Part shown: positions 6,628-13,839 of the stretch, in pieces
Layout of the letters: each line of letters starts with the position of its first letter
Numbering within the stretch: position 1 is the first letter of the stretch
From: an uncultured Sutterella sp.
GTDB taxonomy: Bacteria; Pseudomonadota; Gammaproteobacteria; Burkholderiales; Burkholderiaceae_F
Assembly (NCBI GenBank): GCA_934255515.1
Contig: CAKQON010000025.1
Coordinates: 1-19,922, forward strand
DNA: 19,922 bases
Direction: 5' to 3'
The notes under the pieces: model-generated
Told to the model about the DNA's origin: nothing
The model's input: only the letters and a program-made list of their open reading frames with translations
Database searches by the model: none
Made by a program: the position numbers and the translations under genes

Positions 6628-7980
6628 TTAGAAAGCACCCGACATCACCTTGTCGAATTCAACGGCTTCGTCCGTCGTGTCGGCGTGGGCGAGGAGCCAG
6701 TCGCAGACGTTCTTCTGCTGAACCTGAGCGCCGAGGTTCATGCGGGAGTTGCGGTCCGTCGTGAGGTACTGCTCGACTTCAGCCGGGTTCTCGTAAGAGG
6801 ACGCGATGACCTTGGCGCGCTCAGCGATCTGCTCGTTGGTAGCCTGAAGCTTTTCCTTCGCAACGAGGTCTTCCGTGAAGAGACCGAGGCGAACGCGCTT
6901 CTCAGCATTTTCCTGGAACATGGATTCCGGGAAGTCCTTGAGGGAAACCTTGGCGCCGCGCTGCTTCATCGTTTCAGCGAACTGCTCGGCCATGGCGTGG
7001 CGTTCCTGGGCGACGATGGAGGTCGGGATCGGGTACGTAAGGGCGCCGGCGAGAGCTTCAAACGTCTCGGCTTCAGTCTTCTGCGTGAGGCGGAATTCGA
7101 CTTCGCGCTCGAGGTTCGTGCGGATGGCGGCGCGCATCGAATCAACGCTTTCTTCGCCGAGGGACTTCGCGAAATCATCGGTGATTTCGGGGATGTGGGC
7201 GAGTTCGATGTTGGTGAGTTCAACTTCGAACTGAACCTTGGCGCCGTTGAGTTCGGCCGGGCCGTAATTTTCCGGGAAGGTCATGTCGAAGGTCTTCTTT
7301 TCGCCCTTCTTCATGCCGGTAACGGCAGCGTCGAAGTCGGCGAGCATGCGGCCGTCGCCGAGAACGAACTGGAAGCCGTCAGCCTTGCCGCCGGCGAATT
7401 CAACGCCGTCCTTCGTGCCGCGGAAGTTAACCGTGACGCGGTCATCCTTCTGAGCCGGACGGTCTTCCTCGAGCGGGCCGTAGGTGACGCGCTGACGGGC
7501 CATGACGTCGAGCGTCTTCTGGACGGCGGCGTCATCAACGGTGCAGCTGTAGCGCTTCAGGAGAAGCGTCTTGAAATCGGGGTAGACGATTTCGGGGAAG
7601 ACTTCGAAGACGGCCTTGAACTTCATGTCCTCGGAGTCCTTTTCGCCTTCGAGAGCCTCGATGCGGGGCTGGCAGGCGATGGCGAGGCCGGATTCCTGAG
7701 CAGCCTTCGACCAGGCCTGGCCGACGAGCTCGTTGAGCGCCTGATCAAAAGCGCGCATGCCGTACATCTGCTCGACCTGAGCCATCGGAACGTGGCCCTT
7801 GCGGAAGCCAGGCATGCGGGCATCCTTCGCATAGTTGCGAAGGTACTTCTGGGAGAGCGTGCGAACTTCAGCGGCAGGAACCGTGAGCTCGAGCGAACGT
7901 TCGAGCGGATTCACCGCCGGCGTTTCTTCCTTGGGAGCCTCAGTCTGTTCAGCAGCCTGTTCAATCTTTTCTTCAGTCAT
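6628..7980 (-). CDS. tig: Trigger factor (ribosome-associated chaperone and prolyl isomerase)
   Basis: A 450-residue trigger factor, somewhat longer than the 432-residue E. coli protein. The N-terminal ribosome-binding domain carries the signature GFRKGHVP (58-65). An FKBP-type peptidyl-prolyl isomerase domain spans about 170-245 (DDRVTVNFRGTKDG to FPENYG). The helical C-terminal chaperone arms follow. It binds at the ribosome exit tunnel and shields nascent chains. The frame is open for 67 codons upstream, but the ATG at 7980 (MTEEKIEQ) is chosen because conserved sequence starts shortly after it and the upstream stretch has no family character. About 20 acidic, Gln/Glu/Pro-rich residues precede the conserved core. 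It is first in the tig-clpP-clpX-lon-hupB order and is followed by a terminator. Confidence 0.95.
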   Translation of the reverse strand: MTEEKIEQAAEQTEAPKEETPAVNPLERSLELTVPAAEVRTLSQKYLRNYAKDARMPGFRKGHVPMAQVEQMYGMRAFDQALNELVGQAWSKAAQESGLAIACQPRIEALEGEKDSEDMKFKAVFEVFPEIVYPDFKTLLLKRYSCTVDDAAVQKTLDVMARQRVTYGPLEEDRPAQKDDRVTVNFRGTKDGVEFAGGKADGFQFVLGDGRMLADFDAAVTGMKKGEKKTFDMTFPENYGPAELNGAKVQFEVELTNIELAHIPEITDDFAKSLGEESVDSMRAAIRTNLEREVEFRLTQKTEAETFEALAGALTYPIPTSIVAQERHAMAEQFAETMKQRGAKVSLKDFPESMFQENAEKRVRLGLFTEDLVAKEKLQATNEQIAERAKVIASSYENPAEVEQYLTTDRNSRMNLGAQVQQKNVCDWLLAHADTTDEAVEFDKVMSGAF

Positions 7981-8289
7981 TGCTTTGATCTTTACTGAAA
8001 GTTCGGAAACCTTCCCGAGCACGCAGGATTCTTTTTGGAAAGCTGCTTGAGCCCAAGAGTCCGAGAAGTTGGAAAATCCGTCCGGATGCACTGTGCCGCT
8101 AGCAACAGCCACAACCCGGGCGGTTTGAATGAATTCTGTTCCGAGGCAGTCATCAGACTCTTTGCGTCCGGACTGCCCCAAATTCGAAGCTTTACATTAT
8201 ACCCAAGCGAAAAGCGGTGCATTCTCTGCGGGTTAGCTAAACTTCTGCCTTTGTTGATTTTTTCCTCTGCGCCTCTCTCCGAGTCAACC
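7981..8289. promoter_or_regulatory. Divergent region between tig and the lipoprotein gene
   Basis: The minus strand has a perfect -10 TATAAT (8196-8201), the best candidate for the tig promoter. It lacks a convincing -35 or extended -10. It would give tig an untranslated leader of about 210 nt. On the plus strand no clear promoter for the lipoprotein gene is visible. Frames are open on both strands here, but neither looks like protein. Confidence 0.4.
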
Positions 8290-8844
8290 ATGTCCGCCAG
8301 ACTTTGCTGTTCGCTTCTTTTGGGTGCCCTTCTGCTTGCCGGATGCGCCGTTCCTCCGGCAAATAAGGCGGATGCCCCGTCCGCCGAGGCCCCCGCTGCC
8401 GCTCAACCGGCGCCTCAGTCTCTTCGCCGGGAACCCTCACAGTACGAACTCCGCATCACGGAAGTCAGCAACCGCATGCGGGCAGCCTGCGTTGCGGAAG
8501 CCTTCCAGCCCTATTTCCGCAAATCTGCGTGTCTGCCCAACGGCATCACGGAGGCGATGCTCAGCGACCGGACCCGGATTACGCGCGAGCAGCGCCGCGC
8601 TGCGGAAGGCGTCTTTGAACTCACGCACGAACTCAACGAGGAAACGCGCCGCATCATGATTGAAACCGGCACGCCCCAGGAGGCGAGGATCGCCGAAGAG
8701 TCCCGCACGCTGAGCGACCCTCGGATTGAGGCAATGCAGGAGGGACTTCTCAAGGGAACGCTCACCTGGGGTGAATACAACATGAGGCGGCTGGAGCTCT
8801 TTGAAGCAATCCAGCGCCGAAGAGCGCACCTCGGAGCCGAATAG
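8290..8844 (+). CDS. Small predicted lipoprotein of unknown function
   Basis: A 184-residue protein with a classic lipoprotein signal: basic start (MSAR), hydrophobic core and lipobox LLAGC with the modified cysteine at residue 19. An Ala/Pro-rich linker (about 21-50) follows, as is usual for tethers. The rest is a charged, mostly helical domain. It contains two cysteines (Cys68 and Cys80 by my count) flanking EAFQPYFRKSA, which could form a disulfide. The fold is not one I recognise. The start ATG at 8290 is chosen because it immediately precedes the signal peptide; the frame runs further upstream without signal-like sequence. It stands alone, divergent from tig, with tRNA-Leu 59 nt downstream. 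The final residue after Cys19 is Ala, so outer-membrane sorting is plausible. Confidence 0.85.
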   Translation: MSARLCCSLLLGALLLAGCAVPPANKADAPSAEAPAAAQPAPQSLRREPSQYELRITEVSNRMRAACVAEAFQPYFRKSACLPNGITEAMLSDRTRITREQRRAAEGVFELTHELNEETRRIMIETGTPQEARIAEESRTLSDPRIEAMQEGLLKGTLTWGEYNMRRLELFEAIQRRRAHLGAE

Positions 8845-8855
8845 CCGGCTCGCGC

Positions 8856-8885
8856 TTTCTTATTCTCAGCGATTTCCTATAGAAT
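8856..8885 (+). promoter_or_regulatory. Weak candidate promoter for tRNA-Leu
   Basis: TATAGA (8878-8883) or TAGAAT (8880-8885) lies about 20 nt before the mature tRNA 5' end, with a poor -35 (TTTCTT, 8856-8861). Read-through from the lipoprotein gene is an alternative, since no terminator separates them. Confidence 0.35.
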
Positions 8886-8903
8886 TGCTCTTCCCCTCAG
8901 GGA

Positions 8904-8987
8904 GCGCGAGTGGCGAAATTGGTAGACGCACCAGGTTTAGGTCCTGACGCCTCTGGCGTGCCGGTTCGAGTCCGGCCTCGCGCACCA
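8904..8987 (+). tRNA. tRNA-Leu(TAG)
   Basis: An 84-nt type II tRNA with acceptor GCGCGAG/CTCGCGC, discriminator A and encoded CCA (8985-8987). The anticodon loop TTTAGGT gives TAG. A long variable arm (CGCCTCTGGCG region) typical of leucine tRNAs precedes the T arm with GGTTCGAGTCC. Confidence 0.97.
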
Positions 8988-9014
8988 GATTACTGTATTT
9001 AGCCTGGATATTTC

Positions 9015-9048
9015 ATGAGGCTCGGTAGAGGGTTTAACCGAGCCTCAT
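9015..9048. other. 12-bp perfect hairpin after tRNA-Leu
   Basis: ATGAGGCTCGGT (9015-9026) and ACCGAGCCTCAT (9037-9048) pair perfectly around a 10-nt loop. It starts 28 nt after tRNA-Leu and may end that transcript, but no U-tract follows in either direction. It also lies about 100 nt from the end of the transposase gene, so it could belong to the edge of the insertion. Confidence 0.5.
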
Positions 9049-10940
9049 TGAGAATGAATCGCAATTGATGGGGCCAAAACCGGCACTCCGGATACAACAC
9101 CCCCTTACCCCCGAGATGACAGCAAGTCGGGGACGCTCCCACTGGAAGCTATTCCATCAGGATTCCAAAGCGGTGATGCCAGATCGCCGGCATCGGAGGC
9201 AGGCTCAGGACCAGGCGGGTCTTGAGCTCCCGCAGTTTGGCCGGTACGCAGATCAGGAATTTACGGATGAGTCTGATCGTAGGACCGTAGCGACGCTTTT
9301 CAGCGCAATGCGCCCGCGTTGCATTTCGTTTGCGGCCATGCCGCTTCGTCAGGGCTTTATGCGGCCGCTCGCTGCGCAGCAGATCCTGGCGAAACTCCTC
9401 CAGAATTTGCATGACGACAAGTGAGATCGTCATTCGCAGTGAGTTGGCGAAAAACCCTTTCAGGCTGCAGCGCGCCGCACAGCAGGCGGCCTTCCACTCG
9501 CAGTTGAGACGCTCATCCTCACCCCGAGAACAGAAAATTTCCTCATAAAGCTCAACGGACGCCTTGGCCTTCACCTTGTCCTGCTCAAAGCTTTCAGAGG
9601 GCAGTGCGCGATATTTTCGAAGGCTGCGGCCTTGCGCGATATCCAGAACGTCTTCAGTGGTGAGATTCGTCTGAATGAAGCGGGCATCCACATCCTCGTA
9701 GTCGGAGCTGTATTGAAGACGATACGCAACCGTCCGAGGCTTCTTCCATTTTTTGCCCTGATAATTATGGTAAAAGCCGCAGCACCGAGCTTTCCCTCCG
9801 GCGGTGGTGCTGGTAAGTTTCCGACGACGCTTCGGAGGCTTGACCTCCGCAAAAAGTCCTGTCGCCGGCAATTTCGCGAGAATTTCCTGCGACATACTTA
9901 TGGACGAGCCGGGGGGCGGCGGCATACATCTCGGCAATATGGGCGAAGAGTCCCTTCTTCATCGTCTTGCCTTGCACGTTGTATCCGAACACGTAGCTGA
10001 CGCCTTCCTCCTCGAGGATTTCAATGAGTTCCGCATTGTTGTAGCCGGTATCCCCTCGCACAAGAATGCGCGCACCGGGGAACTCCCTCCTGAGCTTTTG
10101 CAGAAGCTTGCGGATATGGATCAGGCAGAGGGCTGCGCCGTTCGCTGCGCCCGGGGCGTTCTGCACAAAGCAAGGAACGCCGTTGACGGCGACGAAGATA
10201 GGCAGGTACGCAATATAGCCGTAGTGGCCGTCGAAGTAAGCCTCATCCTGATCGCCGTGCAGCGCTACAGGCGTGCTGTCCACATCGACGATGATGCAGT
10301 CTTTGTCGCCGCGCTTTTTGAGGATTCTGATGGATTCATTCTGCGTGAAATCGATGAGATCCATGATGGCCGGGGAGGTTATGCGCCGGGCATCGGTCTT
10401 TTTGAGTTCCGGCAGAACGGCTTTGTCCTTGGCGAGCTTGATCATCTGCCCGAGCTTGCAGCGTTCTTCAAAACGCGCGAAGAAGCGCGACAAGGTCGGG
10501 GCGCTTGCGACTTTGGTTTTGCGCAATGCGCTGATGAAGCTCCGATCCAGGGAGTGCATTTCAGCGTCATTGAGATCGGGCAGGCCCACAGCAAGGGAAG
10601 CCAGGATTTGATTGATCAGATCCTCGGTGTCGTAAACGAAGGCGATCGGGTTTCTGGGCGTGTACTTGTCGATGACGGCGGCAAGGGCGGCAGGCACGCC
10701 ACTGCGGCGAGCCCTATTCATGAGGGAGGCTAGGCCTGCGAACCTTGTTACATCTTTTTGATTGAAATTGAATGCAATGGCGTGATTGAAGTTGTCGACG
10801 TGGTTGCTATACTGCATGGCGAGGCGTCCGGTGAGTTTTTTGTTGGAAACTAAATTTTACCGCGAACGCCTCTTTTCGTCTGCGCTTCTAACGAATCCAG
10901 CTGACATAGATCATATTTTGATCTAGATAATTTCGGCTCT
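9049..10940 (-). mobile_element. IS1380-family insertion sequence (ends not resolved)
   Basis: The element is defined by the transposase at 9149-10817, next to tRNA-Leu. Comparing the flanks (about 9000-9148 against 10818-11040 reversed), I found no convincing terminal inverted repeats or target duplication. The boundaries given are therefore only the outer limits set by the neighbouring hairpins at 9015-9048 and 10941-10973. It carries no passenger gene. Confidence 0.55.
9149..10817 (-). pseudogene. IS1380-family transposase, broken by a +1 frameshift
   Basis: Two minus-strand frames together make one DDE transposase. The N-terminal part (10817 down) contains the catalytic-region motifs DVDSTPVALHG and LVRGDTGYNN, followed by YVFGYN. 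The C-terminal part (ending 9149) contains RFIQTNL, the RGEDE glutamate motif, FFANSLRM and an intact tail. The combined span is 1669 nt, one base more than a multiple of three. The frames overlap from 9937 to 9768, and the run of six C (9911-9916 on the plus strand reads gggggg) is the likeliest site: removing one C restores a 555-residue protein. This is a real mutation, a sequencing error, or less likely programmed slippage. The start at 10817 has only a weak ribosome site. Confidence 0.85.
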
Positions 10941-10973
10941 AAAAAAGGTCCATCCCCACATGGCGGATGAACC
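10941..10973 (-). terminator. Minus-strand terminator upstream of the transposase
   Basis: GGTCCATCC (10947-10955) and GGATGAACC (10965-10973) pair with one mismatch in nine around a 9-nt loop. On the minus strand six U follow (10941-10946). It would block read-through into the transposase gene, or end a transcript starting between here and 11307. Confidence 0.7.
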
Positions 10974-11084
10974 TCTCTCACGCCCCATTTCTAGGTGAAA
11001 GATTCAGGTTAGAGGCAGTAAGACACATTAAACGCTATAGGTAGTATGTGAGACGCCGCGTGAGGATGTAAATTCCGCTCAGAT

Positions 11085-11117
11085 TTACGACGGATTTACG
11101 ACGCACTTACGACGGAA
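11085..11117. repeat. Three 11-bp direct repeats (TTACGACG core)
   Basis: TTACGACG occurs at 11085-11092, 11096-11103 and 11107-11114, exactly 11 bp apart. The full units are TTACGACGGAT, TTACGACGCAC and TTACGACGGAA. A period of one helical turn puts all copies on the same DNA face, as in iterons or cooperative operator sites. No replication or regulator gene is adjacent. Confidence 0.6.
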
Positions 11118-11307
11118 TAATTCGGCAACCACTGCACGAAAAGGCCGTACCAGGATAGCTGTCCACTAGCAGGCCTCAAAACGGAAGATGTCGCCAGTAA
11201 ATCCTTCAACGCCTGGATAGAACGCAGACGCACAATCCCATCCACACAAAAGTTCTCCAGTGTTATCAGGGCGATTTCTGACATAGCCCAGATAAAGCCC
11301 ATCAAGA

Positions 11308-11340
11308 AAAAAGCCTCTGACCCGAAAGCAGAGGCTTTTT
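11308..11340 (-). terminator. Terminator of the UreE-like gene
   Basis: AAAAAGCCTCTG (11308-11319) and CAGAGGCTTTTT (11329-11340) form a perfect 12-bp stem with a 9-nt loop. A and T runs flank both sides, so it can act in both directions. It lies about 70 nt past the stop codon of the minus-strand gene at 11409. Confidence 0.9.
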
Positions 11341-11408
11341 GTATTTTCCGGCCTGGTGCGGACTAACGGGAGTTATTTCCTCCCGCGTCCGTCTGCGGGC
11401 AAAAGCAG

Positions 11409-12314
11409 TTAGTGCTTGACCTCGTGGTCGTAGCCGCAGCAGCAGCCCTTCTTTTCTTCGAGATCGTGGTCGTGACCGCAGCAGCTCTCGCCTTCTTCAT
11501 GATGGTGGTGATGATGATGATGTCCGCCGCAGCCGCATTCACCTTCCTCGTGGTGATGGTGGCCGCCACAGCCGCATTCCTCGTGATCGTGGTCATGCCC
11601 GCCACAGCAGCACTCGCCTTCGCCATGATGATGGTGGTGGCCGCCGCAGCCGCATTCCTCTTCATCATGGTGATGGTGGCCGCCACAGCCGCATTCCTCG
11701 TGATCGTGGGCATGCCCGCCGCAGCAGCACTCGCCTTCGCCATGATGATGGTGGTGGTGGCCGCCGCAGCCGCATTCGCCTTCCTCATGGTGATGGTGGT
11801 GGCCGCAGCCGCACTCATCTTCATCATGATGGTGATGATGTCCGCCGCAGCCACAGCCGCAGCCGCACCCGCCTTCAGGTTCGCGGAACTGAATCGGATC
11901 AAAGGGTTCCTCGGCTTCCGTCACCTCGAGACCCACCATCTGAAGCATCTTGGCGAGGTTGGGGAGCGGAAGGACCGAGAAGCCTTCATCAATCTGGGCA
12001 AGCCGAACGCCGCGGTTGATGAGCGCGCCCGCTGCCTCGCGGAGGACGTTGAGGTCGCCCGTGACGTGGAGCACCTTCTCAACGGCCGGACGAACGGCCC
12101 AGAAAGAACCGGTTTCATCAACGAAGAGATCATCGACCTCAAGGGGGCGAAGATCAGCGGCAGCAACGCCCACCGTCACATCGCCCGTCGGGGTATGAAT
12201 GGTCTGCGGAAGCTCCGCGCGCTGCGCGGAGGTGAGAGGAAGCGGATGAGCCTTGTCAAGGAGAGCCTGTGCGGGAGCAGCCTGCGCGGGAAGAAGCTTG
12301 GTAAGCGTCGTCAT
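11409..12314 (-). CDS. UreE-like metallochaperone with a giant His/Cys-rich tail
   Basis: A 301-residue protein in two parts. Residues 1 to about 147 resemble the urease nickel chaperone UreE: a beta-rich N domain and a C domain with INRGVRLAQI, MLQMVGLEV and EEPFDP, comparable to UreE LGNRHVPLQI, MLRQFGLTV and QLPFEP. The UreE histidine segment (HHDHVL in Klebsiella) is replaced by LPLPNL. Residues 149-301 are about eleven units of the type EC(G/C)CGG-H(4-8)-acidic, with about 47 His and 27 Cys. This tail should bind Ni, Zn, Cu or Co. No urease or hydrogenase gene is in the window, so storage, detoxification or donation to another enzyme are all possible. ATG start with AGGA about 11 nt upstream. 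It follows radA by 139 nt and has its own terminator. The homology is read by eye, so urease function should not be assumed. Confidence 0.7.
   Translation of the reverse strand: MTTLTKLLPAQAAPAQALLDKAHPLPLTSAQRAELPQTIHTPTGDVTVGVAAADLRPLEVDDLFVDETGSFWAVRPAVEKVLHVTGDLNVLREAAGALINRGVRLAQIDEGFSVLPLPNLAKMLQMVGLEVTEAEEPFDPIQFREPEGGCGCGCGCGGHHHHHDEDECGCGHHHHHEEGECGCGGHHHHHHGEGECCCGGHAHDHEECGCGGHHHHDEEECGCGGHHHHHGEGECCCGGHDHDHEECGCGGHHHHEEGECGCGGHHHHHHHHEEGESCCGHDHDLEEKKGCCCGYDHEVKH
11455..11870 (-). repeat. Tandem codon repeats encoding the His/Cys tail, with a 117-bp higher-order unit
   Basis: The coding DNA is a degenerate tandem array of about 36-42 bp units. A larger unit is duplicated: the block starting GCCGCATTCCTCGTGATCG at 11571 recurs at 11688 with few changes, a 117-bp (39-codon) period. 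In protein terms the trio ECCCGGHAHDHE / ECGCGGHHHHDEE / ECGCGGHHHHHGEG is followed by a near copy. Such arrays expand and contract by replication slippage. Confidence 0.85.
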
Positions 12315-12391
12315 GGAAATACTGTCCTGAAATATCAGAGTTCCCGATGCTTCGCTGAAGCAGCAAGAACCCGAACTAAAAAAACTTGTCT

Positions 12392-12397
12392 ATTGTA
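12392..12397 (-). promoter_or_regulatory. Weak candidate -10 for the UreE-like gene
   Basis: On the minus strand TACAAT (12392-12397) lies about 78 nt before the ATG, without a recognisable -35. A TGCTTC-GCT-GAAGCA hairpin (12348-12362) sits in the resulting leader. No known metal-regulator operator was recognised. Confidence 0.3.
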
Positions 12398-12417
12398 CGA
12401 AAAGGAACGGCAGGCCG

Positions 12418-12444
12418 GCCTCAGTCTTTCGGAGTGAGGCTTTT
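12418..12444. terminator. Hairpin after radA
   Basis: GCCTCA (12418-12423) and TGAGGC (12435-12440) pair, and TC/GA continue the stem past a G-G mismatch, with a TTTCG loop. The T-run (12441-12444) is on the plus side, so as a minus-strand radA terminator it lacks a U-tract. It lies about 14 nt past the radA stop. Confidence 0.5.
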
Positions 12445-12453
12445 GCCTATGAG

Positions 12454-13839
12454 CTACGGGAAAATTGCCGCAAGCGCATCCGAAAGACGGTCGACCGCAA
12501 TAACCTCGAGCCCTTCAATCGGCTGCTTGGGCGCATTGGCGCGCGGAATGAGCGCCTTCGAAAAACCGAGCTTCGCGGCTTCCCTCAAACGCTCCTGACC
12601 TCTCGGCGCCGGACGGATTTCGCCTGCGAGCCCGACTTCGCCGAAGATGACGAGGCCGCGCTCGAGGGGCTTGTCGCGCCAGCTCGAGCAGATAGCTGCA
12701 AGCACGGCAAGATCCACAGCCGTTTCAGAAATCTTCACGCCGCCCACGGCATTGACAAATACGTCCTGATCAAAGAGCGCCACGCCCGCGTGCCGGTGAA
12801 GAACGGCAAGAAGCATCGCAAGCCTCTGATTGTCGACGCCGACTGCGAGACGGCGCGGCGCCGGCGAATGTGTTTCGTCAACGAGCGCCTGAATTTCCAC
12901 GAGGAGCGGCCGTGTGCCTTCCTGGGTGACGAGAACCGTTGAGCCGGGAATGTTCGACTTGTATTCCGAAAGAAAGATCGCCGAAGGGTTCGTCACGCCT
13001 CTCAGACCATGATCCGTCATCGCGAAGACGCCGAGTTCGTTCACGGCGCCGAAGCGATTCTTGAATGCCCGCACGAGACGGAAGTTCGAATGGGTGTCGC
13101 CCTCGAAGTAGAGCACCGTATCGACGATGTGCTCGAGAATGCGGGGGCCGGCCAATGCGCCGTCCTTCGTGACGTGCCCGACGAAAAAGAGCGTGGCGCC
13201 GGTGGTCTTCGCGATGCGCGTGAGTCTTGCCGCGCATTCGCGCACCTGAGAAACCGATCCCGGAGCGCTGTCGAGCGCTCCTGAAAAGAGCGTCTGAATT
13301 GAGTCGATCACGACGAATTCGGGCTTCTTTTCCGTAATCACCGCTTCGATATGCTCGAGCTCAATTTCGCTCATGAGCTGCAGGCCCTGAAGCGGAAGCT
13401 GCAGGCGCTGTGCGCGAAGCGCAATCTGACCGGCGCTTTCCTCGCCCGAAACGTAGACGCATCTGACCCCGCCCGCAACAAGCCGCGCCATGACCTGCAG
13501 AAGCAGTGTGGATTTGCCGATCCCGGGGTCGCCGCCGATGAGGGAAACGCCGCCCCGGACGAGACCGCCTCCCATCACGCGGTCGAATTCCGATAGCCCC
13601 GTGACGACGCGGGGAGCCTCTTCGGCCGTGACGTCGGCAAGATCCTGCAGCGCCCCGGTCGTATCAACGAAGCCGCGGCCCGCGCGCTTATCCGTACCGT
13701 AGCGCCCGGCCGCACCCGTCGGGACCTTGAATTCCTGAAGCGTATTCCAGGCGCGGCAATGCGGGCACTGGCCCTGCCACTTGACGGTCGTTCCGCCGCA
13801 TTCGGAGCAGACAAACTCAACCTTATCGCGCTTCGCCAT
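12454..13839 (-). CDS. radA: DNA repair protein RadA/Sms
   Basis: A 461-residue RecA-related ATPase that promotes branch migration and processing of recombination intermediates. Visible: N-terminal C4 zinc finger with Cys11, Cys14, Cys25 and Cys28; Walker A GGDPGIGKST (102-111); Walker B VVIDSIQTL (176-184); the RadA-specific KNRFG motif (260-264); and a C-terminal Lon-protease-like domain (about 305-461) with no proteolytic role in this family. Length is normal for the family. Its ATG overlaps the alr stop by one base (TGATG), so translation is probably coupled to alr. Confidence 0.97.
   Translation of the reverse strand: MAKRDKVEFVCSECGGTTVKWQGQCPHCRAWNTLQEFKVPTGAAGRYGTDKRAGRGFVDTTGALQDLADVTAEEAPRVVTGLSEFDRVMGGGLVRGGVSLIGGDPGIGKSTLLLQVMARLVAGGVRCVYVSGEESAGQIALRAQRLQLPLQGLQLMSEIELEHIEAVITEKKPEFVVIDSIQTLFSGALDSAPGSVSQVRECAARLTRIAKTTGATLFFVGHVTKDGALAGPRILEHIVDTVLYFEGDTHSNFRLVRAFKNRFGAVNELGVFAMTDHGLRGVTNPSAIFLSEYKSNIPGSTVLVTQEGTRPLLVEIQALVDETHSPAPRRLAVGVDNQRLAMLLAVLHRHAGVALFDQDVFVNAVGGVKISETAVDLAVLAAICSSWRDKPLERGLVIFGEVGLAGEIRPAPRGQERLREAAKLGFSKALIPRANAPKQPIEGLEVIAVDRLSDALAAIFP

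Larger units (their letters stand above)
10818..11408. other. Gene-free stretch between the transposase and the UreE-like gene
   Basis: No supported gene. It contains: a GAGGCGT...ACGCCTC inverted repeat near the transposase start (about 10821-10872); a palindrome TAGATCA-N5-TGATCTA (10907-10925); a minus-strand terminator (10941-10973); three 11-bp direct repeats (11085-11117); the terminator of the UreE-like gene (11308-11340); and a nested hairpin CGGAC/GTCCG plus CGGGAG/CTCCCG (11359-11391). A 69-codon minus-strand frame (11096-11305) begins in the terminator tail and is judged spurious. Confidence 0.55.

Noticed and set aside
6613..7998. 461-codon plus-strand frame
   Set aside because: Antisense shadow of tig, with composition reflecting reverse-complemented tig codons.
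7981..8181. 67-residue N-terminal extension of trigger factor
   Set aside because: No family character; conserved sequence starts after the ATG at 7980.
9001..11040. Terminal inverted repeats of the IS1380 element
   Set aside because: The best shared strings between the flanks (ATGGGGC at 9068 and its complement at 10982) are 7 bases, do not extend, and have no target duplication.
11096..11305. 69-codon minus-strand ORF in the gap after the UreE-like gene
   Set aside because: It begins in the tail of a strong terminator, ends in the 11-bp repeats and has no recognisable features. A second overlapping frame here looks more protein-like (ending at 11166) but has no start codon.
11455..11870. 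CRISPR-like array
   Set aside because: The repeats are in-frame coding units without unique spacers of constant length.
11412..12437. 341-codon plus-strand frame with very hydrophobic repeats, looking like a membrane protein
   Set aside because: It is the reverse complement of the His/Cys codon array: His, Gly and Cys codons read backwards give Val, Met, Ala and Thr. The minus-strand frame has start, ribosome site and terminator.
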